The notes: generated by a model from the letters alone, not told the origin. A stretch of 64,000 nucleotides of DNA from Roseomonas sp. (GCA_020249435.1 JADCFQ010000007.1:248001-312000); one strand, 5' to 3'; positions 35,312-44,552 are shown, counted from the stretch's first letter. Numbers and translations are program-made.

Positions 35312-36148
35312 TCAGCGCCGTGCGGTTTCAAGGCGGAAATGCACGGCGGTGGTGATGCTGCCCGCCACGGGTATTCCCGCGCGCTGCGCCGGGCGAAAGC
35401 GCCAATCGCGTACTGTTTGCACTGCAGCCGCATCGAGCGCGCTGAAGCCCGAGCTTTCCAGAATGCGCACATCTGCAACGCGTCCTGTCGGGTCCACCAA
35501 TAATTCAACGCGCACCAAGCCCTCTTCACCGCGCCGGCGGCTGGCTTCCGGATAATTGGGAGGACGATTGCGCGCTGCGTCCAGCGCTTCTGGCGGTGCG
35601 CTGCGGCCTTCCAGGGTGAAGCTTTCCATCCCTTGCAAAGCAGCATTCAACCGCACAGGCGCGGGCGGCGCGGTTTGTGGGGGGCTTTGTCGCGGCGGGG
35701 CGCGACGCTCTGGCGGGGTTGGCGCCTCGGTCACTTGCCGGGGCTGTTCCGGTTCCGGCAAGGGTTCCGGCGCCGGTGGTGCTTCCGCGATTTGCGGCGG
35801 TGTTTCCTCAACCGGTGGGGGCGGCAGCATCGGTGCCGCAAGCGCCGAAGGAGGCGATAGCACGGGCGGCGGTGCTGCGATTACTGGCGGCGGCGACGGT
35901 GCGGCAACCATCGGCGGTGGTGGCGGCACATCAGGGGCGGGCGGCACGGCCGCCACTTCGGGCGGGGCGGCAGGGGATTCCACCTCACCAATATCCGGTG
36001 CGCCCTCATAAATCACCGCAACGCCCTGGGCTTCCGCCTGGTCCGCCGAAAATTCCTCAATCATCGGCCATAGGATCAAAAGCGCCGCAACCAGCCCATG
36101 CAGCGCCAGCGACGCGCCAAGCCCAAAACCGCGCGGTGCGGCCTTCAC
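35312..36148 (-). CDS. tonB: TonB family energy transducer
   Basis: This inner-membrane-anchored protein of 278 residues passes proton-motive energy to outer-membrane receptors. It starts at a GTG, with the membrane anchor LGASLALHGLVAALLILWPM. A long periplasmic Pro-rich stretch follows (about 60-180, many PP and EP pairs), then the TonB C-terminal domain with VRVELLVDPTGRVADVRILE and AAVQTVRDWRFRPAQRAG. It overlaps the CDF gene (GTGA). No exbBD lies here. With the nearby btuB-like receptor a dedicated role in B12 import is likely but not proven. Confidence 0.92.
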   Translation of the reverse strand: MKAAPRGFGLGASLALHGLVAALLILWPMIEEFSADQAEAQGVAVIYEGAPDIGEVESPAAPPEVAAVPPAPDVPPPPPMVAAPSPPPVIAAPPPVLSPPSALAAPMLPPPPVEETPPQIAEAPPAPEPLPEPEQPRQVTEAPTPPERRAPPRQSPPQTAPPAPVRLNAALQGMESFTLEGRSAPPEALDAARNRPPNYPEASRRRGEEGLVRVELLVDPTGRVADVRILESSGFSALDAAAVQTVRDWRFRPAQRAGIPVAGSITTAVHFRLETARR

Positions 36149-37047
36149 AGCACCGGCACCCCCTGCTGCTTTGCCTTGCCTTCGGGTTCGACATGAATGG
36201 TGATGATGGCGCCCTCAAGCTCCGCCTTCAGCGCGGCTTCGATCCGGTCGCAAATCTCATGGCTTTCACGCACGCGCATATCACCCGGCACCACCAGATG
36301 GAATTCCAGAAAAGTATGCCGCCCCGCATGGCGGGACCGCAAATCATGCGCCTCAATCGCGCCCGATGCCTGTTCGGCCACAATGCGACGAATGCGCTCC
36401 ATCGTGGCCGGCGGCACGGCTTCATCCATCAACCCGCCGACACTTTCGCGGAGCAGCCGCCCGCCCGAGATCAGGATATTCACCGCCGTCAGCGCCGCCA
36501 GCAGCGGATCGAGCCATAAAATACCGGTGAGCACGACAAGCCCAACACCGATCAGCACGCCAACCGATGTCACCACATCCGCCCATAAATGCCGCGCATC
36601 GGCCATCAGCGCGGGGGATCGGAGCGCCTTGCCGCGTCGCCCGAGATAAAGCGCCCAGCCAGCATTCACGCCGCTTGCCACTGCGGATACGGCAAGCCCG
36701 ATGCCCGCCTGTTCAGGTGCGCGCGGTGCCAGAAAGGCAGCCCAGGCCTCATGCAGAATGAGCAAGGCCGCCACGATGATCAGCGCGCCTTCCAGCACGG
36801 CCGAGAAATACTCAACCTTGGAATGCCCGTAAGGATGGTTCGCATCCGCCGGTAGTGCCGAAAGCCGCACCGCGAGCAAGGCCGCGCAGGCCGCCGCGAC
36901 ATTCACAATGCTTTCAAGCGCATCGGCGTAAAGCGCGACCGATCCCGTCACCCACCAGGCAACAGCCTTGAGTGCGAGAACCGCCACCGCAATCGCCACG
37001 CTGAGCGCAGCCAATTGCGCGGCGTTGGAATGCCGGGCCTCAACCAT
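36145..37047 (-). CDS. cation diffusion facilitator family transporter (CDF, FieF-like)
   Basis: This inner-membrane divalent cation/proton antiporter has 300 residues, six membrane segments and a C-terminal cytoplasmic domain. Zinc-site features are YADALESIVNVAAA in TM2 and DARHLWADVVTSVGVLIGVG in TM5 (HxxxD); the DANHPYGHSKVEYFSA loop is also typical. The metal may be Zn, Fe, Mn or Co and cannot be settled from sequence. It overlaps tonB by 4 bases and lies 23 bases after metH on the same strand. Confidence 0.93.
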   Translation of the reverse strand: MVEARHSNAAQLAALSVAIAVAVLALKAVAWWVTGSVALYADALESIVNVAAACAALLAVRLSALPADANHPYGHSKVEYFSAVLEGALIIVAALLILHEAWAAFLAPRAPEQAGIGLAVSAVASGVNAGWALYLGRRGKALRSPALMADARHLWADVVTSVGVLIGVGLVVLTGILWLDPLLAALTAVNILISGGRLLRESVGGLMDEAVPPATMERIRRIVAEQASGAIEAHDLRSRHAGRHTFLEFHLVVPGDMRVRESHEICDRIEAALKAELEGAIITIHVEPEGKAKQQGVPVL

Positions 37048-37070
37048 GGCAGGGGTTTAGCCCGTTAGAG

Positions 37071-40000
37071 CTAGACCGAGAAGTACTTGGCCCGTGGGTG
37101 ATGCAGCACAATGGCGCTGGTGGATTGTTCGGGATGGAGCTGCCATTCATCACTGAGCGAAACGCCAATACGTTCCGCATCCAGCAATCGCAGCAGCCCT
37201 TCCTGATCTTCCAGCTTCGGGCAGGCCGGATAGCCAAAGGAATAACGCCCACCGCGATAGCCCTGTTGGAGCATTTTTTCGATATCGCGATCATCCTCGG
37301 CAGCGAAGCCCAATTCAGCGCGGATGCGCTTATGGACATATTCCGCCAGCGCTTCGGCCATTTCGACCGAAAGCCCATGCAGATAGAGGTAATCCTGGTA
37401 GCGATTATCCTCAAACCAATCGCGCGCGATATCGGATGCCTTTTGGCCAACAGTGACCACTTGCAGGCCGATCACATCGCGCGCATCGGGGCCATCATCC
37501 ACATCGCGCACGAAATCGGCGATACAATCGCCATCTTCCTTGGGTTGGCGCGGCATATTGAAGCGGCAGACTTCGGTCGCGCCATCTTCGGCGAACAGGA
37601 TCAGATCATTGCCTTGACCGGCACATTTCCAATAGCCATAGATCGCTTGCGGCTTCAGGATGTTTTGGTCTTCCGCCAAGGCGAGCATGCGCTTCAGCAC
37701 CGGGCGCAATTCCTGCTTGGCCCAGCCGAGGAAATCTTCCAGTGATCGCCCCGCCTTCCGGAAACCCCATTGGAATTGATAGAGGCTCCGTTCATTGATG
37801 AAGGGCACCAGCGCCTTGGGGGCGGCTTCCAGCACGCGGGCACCCCAGAAGGGCGGGGTTGGTACCGCGCTTTGCGCGGCAACACGGCGGCGGCGGGTTT
37901 GCGCGTATTTCACATCAACGGGCGCAAAGCCGCGCGGGTCCGCCGTGCCAAGGGTGCGCTTTTCATTGCGCGCCTTGCCGGAACGCTTGGTTTGCAGCGC
38001 CGCCAGGTAATCATCAAAGCCATTGCCCATGACCTTGTCCATCAAATGCAGGCCATCAAAGGCATCGCGCGCATAGGCAACGCGGCCCGAAGCATAGGCG
38101 CGCACGCAATCATCTTCGACGTAATTCCGCGTGAGTGCGGCGCCACCCAGCAGCACGGGAATATCCACGCCCTGGCGCGACATTTCTTCCAAATTCTCGC
38201 GCATCACGACGGTTGATTTGACCAGCAAGCCAGACATGCCAATCGCATTGGCCTTATGTTCCCGCGCCGCCGCGACAATTTCCGTCAGCGGCACCTTGAT
38301 GCCGAGATTGACCACGCGATAGCCATTATTGGTCAGGATGATATCCACCAGATTCTTGCCGATATCATGCACATCGCCCTTCACGGTGCCGAGCACGATG
38401 GTGCCTTTTTCCTGGCCGGCCACCCTTTCCATATAGGGTTCCAGATAGGCGACGGCGGATTTCATGGTCTCGGCCGATTGCAGCACGAAGGGAAGCTGCA
38501 TCTTGCCGGCGCCGAACAGCTCCCCCACCACCTTCATGCCATCCAGCAGAATGTCATTAATGATGGAAAGCGGCGCGATACCCTTGGAAAGCGCATCGGC
38601 CAATTCATCATCCAGCCCCTTGCGGTCGCCATCAATGATGCGGTCCTTGAGCCGCCCTTCGACGGTTTCCGCGCGCTTCTTCGCCGTGGCATCGGCAGCC
38701 TTGCGGCCCGCGAAAAGCTCCAGCATTTTTTGCAGAGGGTCATAGCCTTCGGTGCGGCGATCATAGATCAAATCTTCCGCAACCTTCACCTCCTCAGCGG
38801 GGATTTGATGCAAGGGCTTGATCTTGGAGACATGCACAATCGCCCCCGTCATGCCGGCCTTCACGGCGAGGTCCAGGAATACGCTGTTCAGCACATGGCG
38901 CGCGGCAGGGTTGAGCCCGAAGGAGATATTGGAAAGCCCCAGAATGATCTGAATATCGGGAAATGCATCCCGGATCATGCGAATGCCTTCAAGCGTCCAA
39001 AGGCCAAGCTTGCGGTCATCCTCATTGCCTGTGGCCACCGTGAAGGTCAGCGGGTCAATCATCAGGTCTGATTGCGGCAGACCGTGCTTGTCGCAGGCAA
39101 ATTCCACCAGGCGGCGGGCAATGCGTAGCTTATCTTCGGCGGTCTTCGCCATGCCCACTTCATCAATGGTCAGCGCAATCACCGCGGCGCCGAATTTGCG
39201 CGCGAGCAACATACGGTCTTCGGCGGCCCTCTCGCCTTCTTCGAAATTGATCGAATTGATGATGGGCTTGCCGCCATGCAGCTTGAGCGCCGCTTCAATC
39301 ACCGGCGTTTCGGTGGAATCGATCACCAGCGGGCCATTCACGCTGCTGGTGAAGCGGCGGATCACCTCGCTCATTTCCGCCATTTCATCGCGCCCGACAA
39401 AGGCGGTGCAGATATCAAGGCTGTTTGAGCCCTCGGCCATTTGCTCACGGCCCATGGCAACGCAGCCATCCCAATCGCCCGCCGCCTGGCGTTCGCGCCA
39501 AGCCTTGGATCCATTGGCATTGCAGCGCTCTCCGATCGAGAAATAGGAGTTTTCCTGACGCAGCGCCGTCGCGGTGTAGAGCGACGCCACCGATGGCACC
39601 CAATAAAACTTGCGCTTGATTGGCGCCGGGCGCTGCGCGGCACCGCCGAGCTTGCGCAGCATGGCATCAAGTGCGGTGATATGCGGTGTGGAGGTACCGC
39701 AGCAGCCGCCGATCAAATTCAAGCCATCTTCAACAACAAAGCGTTCCATCCAGGCGGCGAGTTCTTCCGCGCCCAGCGGGTAATGAGTTTTGCCATCCAC
39801 CAATTCCGGCAGGCCGGCATTGGGCTGGCAGGAAATCAACCCCGGCCAGTTCTGCGACAGCCAGCGCACATGTTCCGCCATTTCCTGCGGACCTGTTGCG
39901 CAATTGAGCCCCATCAGCGGCACATCCAGCGCATGCACAATTGTGGTCGCGGCAGCGATATCGGGGCCGACAAGCAAGGTGCCGGTGGTTTCCACTGTCA

Positions 40001-40571
40001 CCTGCACGAAAATCGGAATTGTGGACCCCGCCGCCTTGCGCGCAATTTTCGCGGCATTCACGGCGGCCTTGATAAACAGCGTGTCCTGATTGGTTTCTGT
40101 CAGCAGCGCATCCGCGCCACCGGCAATCAGGCCGCGGCATTGTTCCACCAGCGCGGCTTCCAGCGCGTCATAGGTGATATTGCCAAGGCTTGGCAGCTTG
40201 GTGCCTGGGCCGATATCGCCCACCACCCAACGATGCCGGCCATCGGCGAAACCCTCAGCCGCCTCGCGCGCCAATTCAACGGAAAGCTTGTTGATCTCAA
40301 AGGCGCGATCTTCCAGTTCAAACTCGGCCAAAGTCACCGGCGAACCGCCGAAGCTATTCGTCAGCACCATATCCGCGCCCGCTTCGTAATAGCCGCGATG
40401 GATATCGCGCACGATATCGGGGCGCGAAAGGTTCAAAACTTCGGTGCAGTTTTCCTTGCCCCAGTAATCGCGATCCACTTCCAGGGCCATGGCCTGCACG
40501 CGGCTGCCCATGCCGCCATCACAGAGCAAAACGCGGTCACGAAGGGCGTCGAGGAGATGCGGGCGCGCCAT
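37071..40571 (-). CDS. metH: methionine synthase, B12-dependent
   Basis: This enzyme transfers the methyl group of methyl-THF via cobalamin to homocysteine, with 1,166 residues. The four modules are in order. The homocysteine/zinc domain has GLNCATGPQEMAEHV and LIGGCCGTSTPHI. The pterin domain (about 360-640) has NSYFSIGERCNANGSKAW. The B12 domain has KGDVHDIGKNLVDIILTNNG, which holds the lower-ligand His of D-x-H-x-x-G, and the reactivation domain has YSFGYPACPKLEDQ. The start chosen at 40571 begins MARPHLLDALRDRVLLCDGG; the longer frame adds a non-conserved leader. It follows the ArsR/methyltransferase gene by 10 bases and is probably co-transcribed with it. Confidence 0.97.
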   Translation of the reverse strand: MARPHLLDALRDRVLLCDGGMGSRVQAMALEVDRDYWGKENCTEVLNLSRPDIVRDIHRGYYEAGADMVLTNSFGGSPVTLAEFELEDRAFEINKLSVELAREAAEGFADGRHRWVVGDIGPGTKLPSLGNITYDALEAALVEQCRGLIAGGADALLTETNQDTLFIKAAVNAAKIARKAAGSTIPIFVQVTVETTGTLLVGPDIAAATTIVHALDVPLMGLNCATGPQEMAEHVRWLSQNWPGLISCQPNAGLPELVDGKTHYPLGAEELAAWMERFVVEDGLNLIGGCCGTSTPHITALDAMLRKLGGAAQRPAPIKRKFYWVPSVASLYTATALRQENSYFSIGERCNANGSKAWRERQAAGDWDGCVAMGREQMAEGSNSLDICTAFVGRDEMAEMSEVIRRFTSSVNGPLVIDSTETPVIEAALKLHGGKPIINSINFEEGERAAEDRMLLARKFGAAVIALTIDEVGMAKTAEDKLRIARRLVEFACDKHGLPQSDLMIDPLTFTVATGNEDDRKLGLWTLEGIRMIRDAFPDIQIILGLSNISFGLNPAARHVLNSVFLDLAVKAGMTGAIVHVSKIKPLHQIPAEEVKVAEDLIYDRRTEGYDPLQKMLELFAGRKAADATAKKRAETVEGRLKDRIIDGDRKGLDDELADALSKGIAPLSIINDILLDGMKVVGELFGAGKMQLPFVLQSAETMKSAVAYLEPYMERVAGQEKGTIVLGTVKGDVHDIGKNLVDIILTNNGYRVVNLGIKVPLTEIVAAAREHKANAIGMSGLLVKSTVVMRENLEEMSRQGVDIPVLLGGAALTRNYVEDDCVRAYASGRVAYARDAFDGLHLMDKVMGNGFDDYLAALQTKRSGKARNEKRTLGTADPRGFAPVDVKYAQTRRRRVAAQSAVPTPPFWGARVLEAAPKALVPFINERSLYQFQWGFRKAGRSLEDFLGWAKQELRPVLKRMLALAEDQNILKPQAIYGYWKCAGQGNDLILFAEDGATEVCRFNMPRQPKEDGDCIADFVRDVDDGPDARDVIGLQVVTVGQKASDIARDWFEDNRYQDYLYLHGLSVEMAEALAEYVHKRIRAELGFAAEDDRDIEKMLQQGYRGGRYSFGYPACPKLEDQEGLLRLLDAERIGVSLSDEWQLHPEQSTSAIVLHHPRAKYFSV

Positions 40572-40581
40572 GGGGAAACCT

Positions 40582-41523
40582 TCAGGAAACGGGGGTGGAA
40601 ACAGAAATTGGCAAGCGTTCTGCCGACCAAAGCTTGAGCGAAAGATCAGCAGGAATGCTGCCAACACGCGGCGCGGTGCAGCCCGCGCCGCCAAGCCAAC
40701 CGGCCATCGCGGCATCATCAAAACCAGGCCAGCGATGGGCGTAGCGGGTCAGCAGATCGGCGCGGTCATGCGGCGCCAGATCAAGGATCAGCAAGCGCCC
40801 GCCGGGGCGCAATACCCGCGCGGCTTCAGCCAAGGCGGCGGCGGGGTCTTCCGCGTAATGCAACACCATGTGCAAGGTGACCGCATCAAAACCCGCATCC
40901 GGCAGGGGCAGCCGATACATATCCGCTTGCCGCACCGAAATATGGCTGAGGCCGCGTTCCGTCAGGCGGCTGCGCGCCAGCGCCAGCATCTCGCGTGAGG
41001 CATCAACGCCAAGCCCTTCATCAATGCGCGGCGCCAAGCGTTCCAGAACACCGCCCGTGCCGCAGCCGATATCAAGCAAGCGGCCAAGGCGCGGCGCCGG
41101 CAGGGCATGCAAAAGCGCGGTTTCAATCGCTTCGGTCGGCAGGCCAAGGGCGCGGGTTTCATCCCAATCGGCGCCATGGCTGCGGAAACTGTCGGAAGCA
41201 ATGCGCGCCCGCTCCGCCGCCAGCCGCGCTGCGGCGCGCCGATCAGCGGCCAGCAGGGGGTCCGATTCGGGCAGGCGGGCCAGGATATGGCGGGCGAGGT
41301 CAGCATCCGGCGCCATCTGAAACCAGGCATTGGCGCCTTCGGGCGTGCGGGTCAGCAGGCCGGCTTCGACCAGAAGCTTCAAATGGCGGGAGAGCCGTGG
41401 CTGGGATTGGCCCAGAATCGCCACCAATTCCGTGACGCACCAGGCGCCACGGGCGCAAAGCGCCAGTAGCCTGAGGCGTGTCGGCTCCGCCGCGCCGCGC
41501 AATTGGGACAGAACATCCTGCAT
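40582..41523 (-). CDS. ArsR-family regulator fused to a SAM-dependent methyltransferase domain
   Basis: This 313-residue protein has an N-terminal ArsR winged helix (about 1-85, with ELVAILGQSQPRLSRHLKLL as the recognition helix). A class I methyltransferase domain follows, with SAM motif LLDIGCGTGGVLERLAP near 145 and ARVLRPGGRLLILDLAP. The architecture and position directly before metH match SahR-type regulators, which sense S-adenosylhomocysteine and control SAH recycling and methionine synthesis genes. A 9-bp palindrome lies just before its ATG. Whether the methyltransferase part is catalytic or only a ligand sensor cannot be seen. Confidence 0.87.
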   Translation of the reverse strand: MQDVLSQLRGAAEPTRLRLLALCARGAWCVTELVAILGQSQPRLSRHLKLLVEAGLLTRTPEGANAWFQMAPDADLARHILARLPESDPLLAADRRAAARLAAERARIASDSFRSHGADWDETRALGLPTEAIETALLHALPAPRLGRLLDIGCGTGGVLERLAPRIDEGLGVDASREMLALARSRLTERGLSHISVRQADMYRLPLPDAGFDAVTLHMVLHYAEDPAAALAEAARVLRPGGRLLILDLAPHDRADLLTRYAHRWPGFDDAAMAGWLGGAGCTAPRVGSIPADLSLKLWSAERLPISVSTPVS

Positions 41524-41533
41524 GGGCTTTACA

Positions 41534-41559
41534 TAGACATAAACATATTCTTATGTCTA
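41534..41559. promoter_or_regulatory. inverted-repeat operator before the ArsR-methyltransferase gene
   Basis: TAGACATAA, 8 bases, TTATGTCTA: a perfect 9-bp inverted repeat 10 bases upstream of the ATG at 41523. It is AT-rich like ArsR/SahR-type sites and its placement would block transcription or initiation of the arsR-metH operon. Autoregulation is inferred. Confidence 0.65.
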
Positions 41560-41685
41560 GTATCGGCCCGGAAGTTTGAGCTTTTCCCAGTCCTGACTTG
41601 CTCAACAACCCAGTTCAAGGCTGCGATTTCCGGTAAGCGGTTCACGCTTTGCTGCTTCGTTCGGTCCGGGAGCCCCGAGCCCAGG

Positions 41686-42078
41686 TCAAGAACGACGGTT
41701 CAGGGTGTTATAGGCCGCGTCATAGCCGGGCAGGTCAAAGTAATATTGGCCAGAGCCAAGCCGGTAGAGCGCGCCACATTCCCAAGACCCGCTGTCCACG
41801 GCGATGCAAAGTTGCTCGCCATCAATCTTCCAGGATCCAGTCCTAACTGCCGGCAACATCCGCATGGAGAAGCCAACTGTTCCGTCCGGCGCAAAGGCAT
41901 AGCTAAGGCCCCCAGTGATACTGTTATCAAACCGTACCGGCTGTGCCAGCAGTGTTCGCATTTCCGTCACCTGCAAACGCTTTGCGCCGGTCGGCGGCGC
42001 CGCGGTCTGATTGCTGGCGCAGGCACCAAGCGACCCAAGCATCATCCCCGCCACTGCAAGACGAATATAACTTGTCAC
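41686..42078 (-). CDS. hypothetical lipoprotein
   Basis: This 130-residue protein begins at a GTG with a TAGGAG ribosome site 7 bases upstream. The N terminus MTSYIRLAVAGMMLGSLGAC is a lipoprotein signal with lipobox LGSLGAC. The rest is soluble, with two cysteines in the segment EQLCIAVDSGSWECG that may form a disulfide. It also has many Gly/Tyr residues (RLGSGQYYFDLPGY). No family is recognised. It faces the ArsR operator region and is divergent from the CobW-like short gene. Confidence 0.7.
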   Translation of the reverse strand: MTSYIRLAVAGMMLGSLGACASNQTAAPPTGAKRLQVTEMRTLLAQPVRFDNSITGGLSYAFAPDGTVGFSMRMLPAVRTGSWKIDGEQLCIAVDSGSWECGALYRLGSGQYYFDLPGYDAAYNTLNRRS

Positions 42079-42277
42079 GGTCGGCTCCTATTGAAAAATG
42101 ACGATCTTGGGCATCCAGCAGCACCAGGCCGCCAAACCCCGCGATTGGAGATTTGGTAAAGACTGATTATGTTTATTCTAAGCCCGTTGAAGTCACTTGG
42201 CCGCCTTAAACGCTTAGATGTCATCGTTATGCCTAGCAGAGCCATTAAGGGGCAAAATTGCGGAATGAGCTCGTCAC

Positions 42278-42622
42278 ATGGCTTGGTCGCTCGACGCCCG
42301 TATACCTCTCCACCTGCTAACGCCGGGTGAAACCCCTGCGCCGGGCATGGCCGTGCTTGCCGAGGCGCCAAGCGCGGCCTCAGCCCCCGCCATGGCGTTG
42401 TTTTCCCTGAATGGCGCGCATGTGCCGGCCTGCGCCTGCTGCGGCGTGCGCGGTCCGGTGGCGGAGGCGTTGGACAGGCTGTTTCTTGGCCGGGTGCGCG
42501 GCGAGCTTCCCTGGTTCATCGCCATCGCCGCCCTGCCGCAAACCGCTGAGGCAGCCGAGGCGATTCGCCGAACGCTCCGAGATGATGCCGCCAGCAGTGC
42601 AAGGTTCCGGCTGGCGAATTAG
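42278..42622 (+). CDS. short CxCC protein resembling part of a CobW/COG0523 GTPase
   Basis: This 114-residue protein is not assignable to an enzyme. Its middle, HVPACACCGVRGPVAEALDR then LFLGRVRGELPWF, resembles the segment around the metal-binding CxCC motif of CobW/COG0523 metal-chaperone GTPases (typically GCxCCTxRGDLxEAL), and the end RTLRDDAASSARFRLAN resembles the later ARFRLDG stretch of those proteins. No P-loop, no DxxG and no NKxD GTP-binding motif is present, and the switch region is degenerate. It could be a decayed or specialised CobW derivative; the similarity was judged by eye only. The start is ATG with a weak GAG site. Confidence 0.6.
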   Translation: MAWSLDARIPLHLLTPGETPAPGMAVLAEAPSAASAPAMALFSLNGAHVPACACCGVRGPVAEALDRLFLGRVRGELPWFIAIAALPQTAEAAEAIRRTLRDDAASSARFRLAN

Positions 42623-42670
42623 TGAGCGGGCGTGTCGAAACTACCGGACGTCGAAGCGCGAAACCAAACC

Positions 42671-43198
42671 TCAATCCACCGGCAGCGTCTTCTCACCCTC
42701 CCCCAGGCTTCTTTGCATCGTCACCACATCCACCCAGCGGCCAAATTTCATGCCGACCGCGCGCATGGTGCCGATATGCCGGAAGCCGAGTGACACATGC
42801 AGGCCGATGGAACCCACATTTTCAGAATCGCCAATCACCGCCAGCATTTGCCGAAAGCCAGCTTTCTCCGCCCGCGCGATCAACTCCGCGACCAGCGCCT
42901 TGCCAACACCCTGGCCGCGCACATCATCGCGCACATAGATCGAATTCTCGACCGTGTAGCGATAGGCTGAACGCTCCCGGAAGGCGCTGTAATAGGCGTA
43001 GGCGAGGATCTCTCCCGCCTCCCCATCTGCCACCAGCCAGACATTGCCGCGACCGGCGAGCACTTTTTTCATGCGCGCGGCCATATCGGCCTCATCAGGG
43101 GGCACTTCCTCAAAAGTGCCGGCGCCATGCAGCACGTGATGGGCGTAGATTTCCGTGATGGCGGGCAGATCAGCGGGGGTGGCTTCGCGAATTTGCAT
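42671..43198 (-). CDS. GNAT N-acetyltransferase (phosphinothricin/methionine sulfoximine acetyltransferase group)
   Basis: This 175-residue acetyltransferase starts MQIREATPADLPAITEIYAH, with GTFEEVPPDEADMAARMKKV. The acetyl-CoA loop DDVRGQGVGKALVAELIA and IGDSENVGSIGLHVSLGFR follow, typical of the Pat/YncA branch, which acetylates amino-acid analogues such as phosphinothricin or methionine sulfone. The natural substrate is uncertain. It overlaps nothing and follows the amidase gene by 3 bases on the same strand. Confidence 0.9.
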   Translation of the reverse strand: MQIREATPADLPAITEIYAHHVLHGAGTFEEVPPDEADMAARMKKVLAGRGNVWLVADGEAGEILAYAYYSAFRERSAYRYTVENSIYVRDDVRGQGVGKALVAELIARAEKAGFRQMLAVIGDSENVGSIGLHVSLGFRHIGTMRAVGMKFGRWVDVVTMQRSLGEGEKTLPVD

Positions 43199-43201
43199 GT
43201 C

Positions 43202-44389
43202 TCAGTCCCCAATGCCGAGCGAAGCGGCCAGTGCCTCCGCCGCGGCCAGCACGGCGCGGTCACGCCCCGGCGCCCCCACCAGGGAAAGCCCAACCGGCGC
43301 GCCGGCTACCTTGCCCGCGGGGATCGTCACTTCCGGCAGGCCGCAGAAGCCGGCAATGGCGGTCACGCCCATTGTCCGTTCGCGTACCTTGTTCTGCTCA
43401 GCCAATGAAGAAGCCAAAAGCGGCGCCGGCGCGGGGGAAGTCGGGTAGATCATCACCGCGCCCCCGCTCAGCAGCGCATGGAAGCGCGCCTGCGCCACAC
43501 GGCGGAAGGCGCGGCCGGCAGCGGATTTCGCCTGGTCCATGGCGGCGGCAGCGTCAAACCGCTCCTTCACGCCGGGGCCGAATTTCGGATTGGTCGCGGC
43601 AATCCAGGGGCCGAGGGCGGTCCAGGCCTGCTCCGCCTGGGCGCAGCGGAAATGTTCGTAGAAGGCATCAAGGCCCTCGGGCGCCACATGCGTCGCCAGC
43701 GCGGGGCCAAAGAGCGCTTCGGCGGCCTTCAAAGCAGGCGTCAGCGCGGCCACGGTTTCGGGTTCCGCATTGGCCCAGGCTTCGGCAACTGAAATCAGCG
43801 GGCCAACCGCGCCAGCGCCACCGGGCGGCAGCAGCACCTCACCCACACGGCGCAGCATCGTGCCCGTTCGCGCGAACCAGCCCGCCGTATCGTAATCCGG
43901 CCCCAACGCGCAGGCGCCCGCCAGGCTGATCGCGCCCCAGCTCGGCCGAATGCCGAAAACACCGCAATAGGAAGCGGGAATGCGCACGGAACCGCCGGTA
44001 TCCGACCCCACGGTGAAATCCACGAGGCCCGCTGCCGCCGCGGCAGCCGATCCGCAGGAAGACCCGCCCGGAAAACGGTCCGGCGCGGCAGGGTTTTTCG
44101 GTGTGCCCTGCCAGATATTCTCGCCCGTCAGCCCATAGGCCAGTTCAACTGTCTTGGTCTTGCCCGCCAGCGAAGCGCCTGCCTGCAAAAGCTGCGTGAT
44201 CACCAGCGCATCGCGCGTCGCTGGCGGATGGGTCGCTGCCCAATCGGGATTGCCATAACCGGTGACAGTGCCGGCGACATCAAACAAATCCTTGGCGGCG
44301 AAGCTGAGCCCCGCGAGCGGGCCTGAGGCCGCGCCGGCGCGCCTGGTGCGCTCACCCGGAATGAAAGCGCCAACGCTGTCTTCGGTCAT
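43202..44389 (-). CDS. amidase (amidase signature family)
   Basis: This amidase signature hydrolase of 395 residues has a Ser-cisSer-Lys triad. The Lys is in LAGKTKTVELAYG near residue 77, the signature is PGGSSCGSAAAAAAGLVDFT and the catalytic Ser pair is in VGSDTGGSVRIPASYCG near 130-140. The C-terminal half is variable, as is usual, and the substrate (amide, urea derivative or allophanate) is unknown. The start follows AGGAGCTTGGC. It is followed by the GNAT gene at 3 bases, so they are likely co-transcribed. Confidence 0.92.
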   Translation of the reverse strand: MTEDSVGAFIPGERTRRAGAASGPLAGLSFAAKDLFDVAGTVTGYGNPDWAATHPPATRDALVITQLLQAGASLAGKTKTVELAYGLTGENIWQGTPKNPAAPDRFPGGSSCGSAAAAAAGLVDFTVGSDTGGSVRIPASYCGVFGIRPSWGAISLAGACALGPDYDTAGWFARTGTMLRRVGEVLLPPGGAGAVGPLISVAEAWANAEPETVAALTPALKAAEALFGPALATHVAPEGLDAFYEHFRCAQAEQAWTALGPWIAATNPKFGPGVKERFDAAAAMDQAKSAAGRAFRRVAQARFHALLSGGAVMIYPTSPAPAPLLASSLAEQNKVRERTMGVTAIAGFCGLPEVTIPAGKVAGAPVGLSLVGAPGRDRAVLAAAEALAASLGIGD

Positions 44390-44552
44390 GCCAAGCTCCT
44401 GCTGCCAATAATGGCGCGGAAACTGCGCCAGCCGGGCGGGTCAGGCAAGGGCGAAAAAAAAGCGGGACACGGGGGCAGGCCGGTCCCGGAACATCAGGCT
44501 TGATGAATGGCTACCTGGCCTCCGGTCAGGAGAAGGTCCGGCGCCTTATTGA

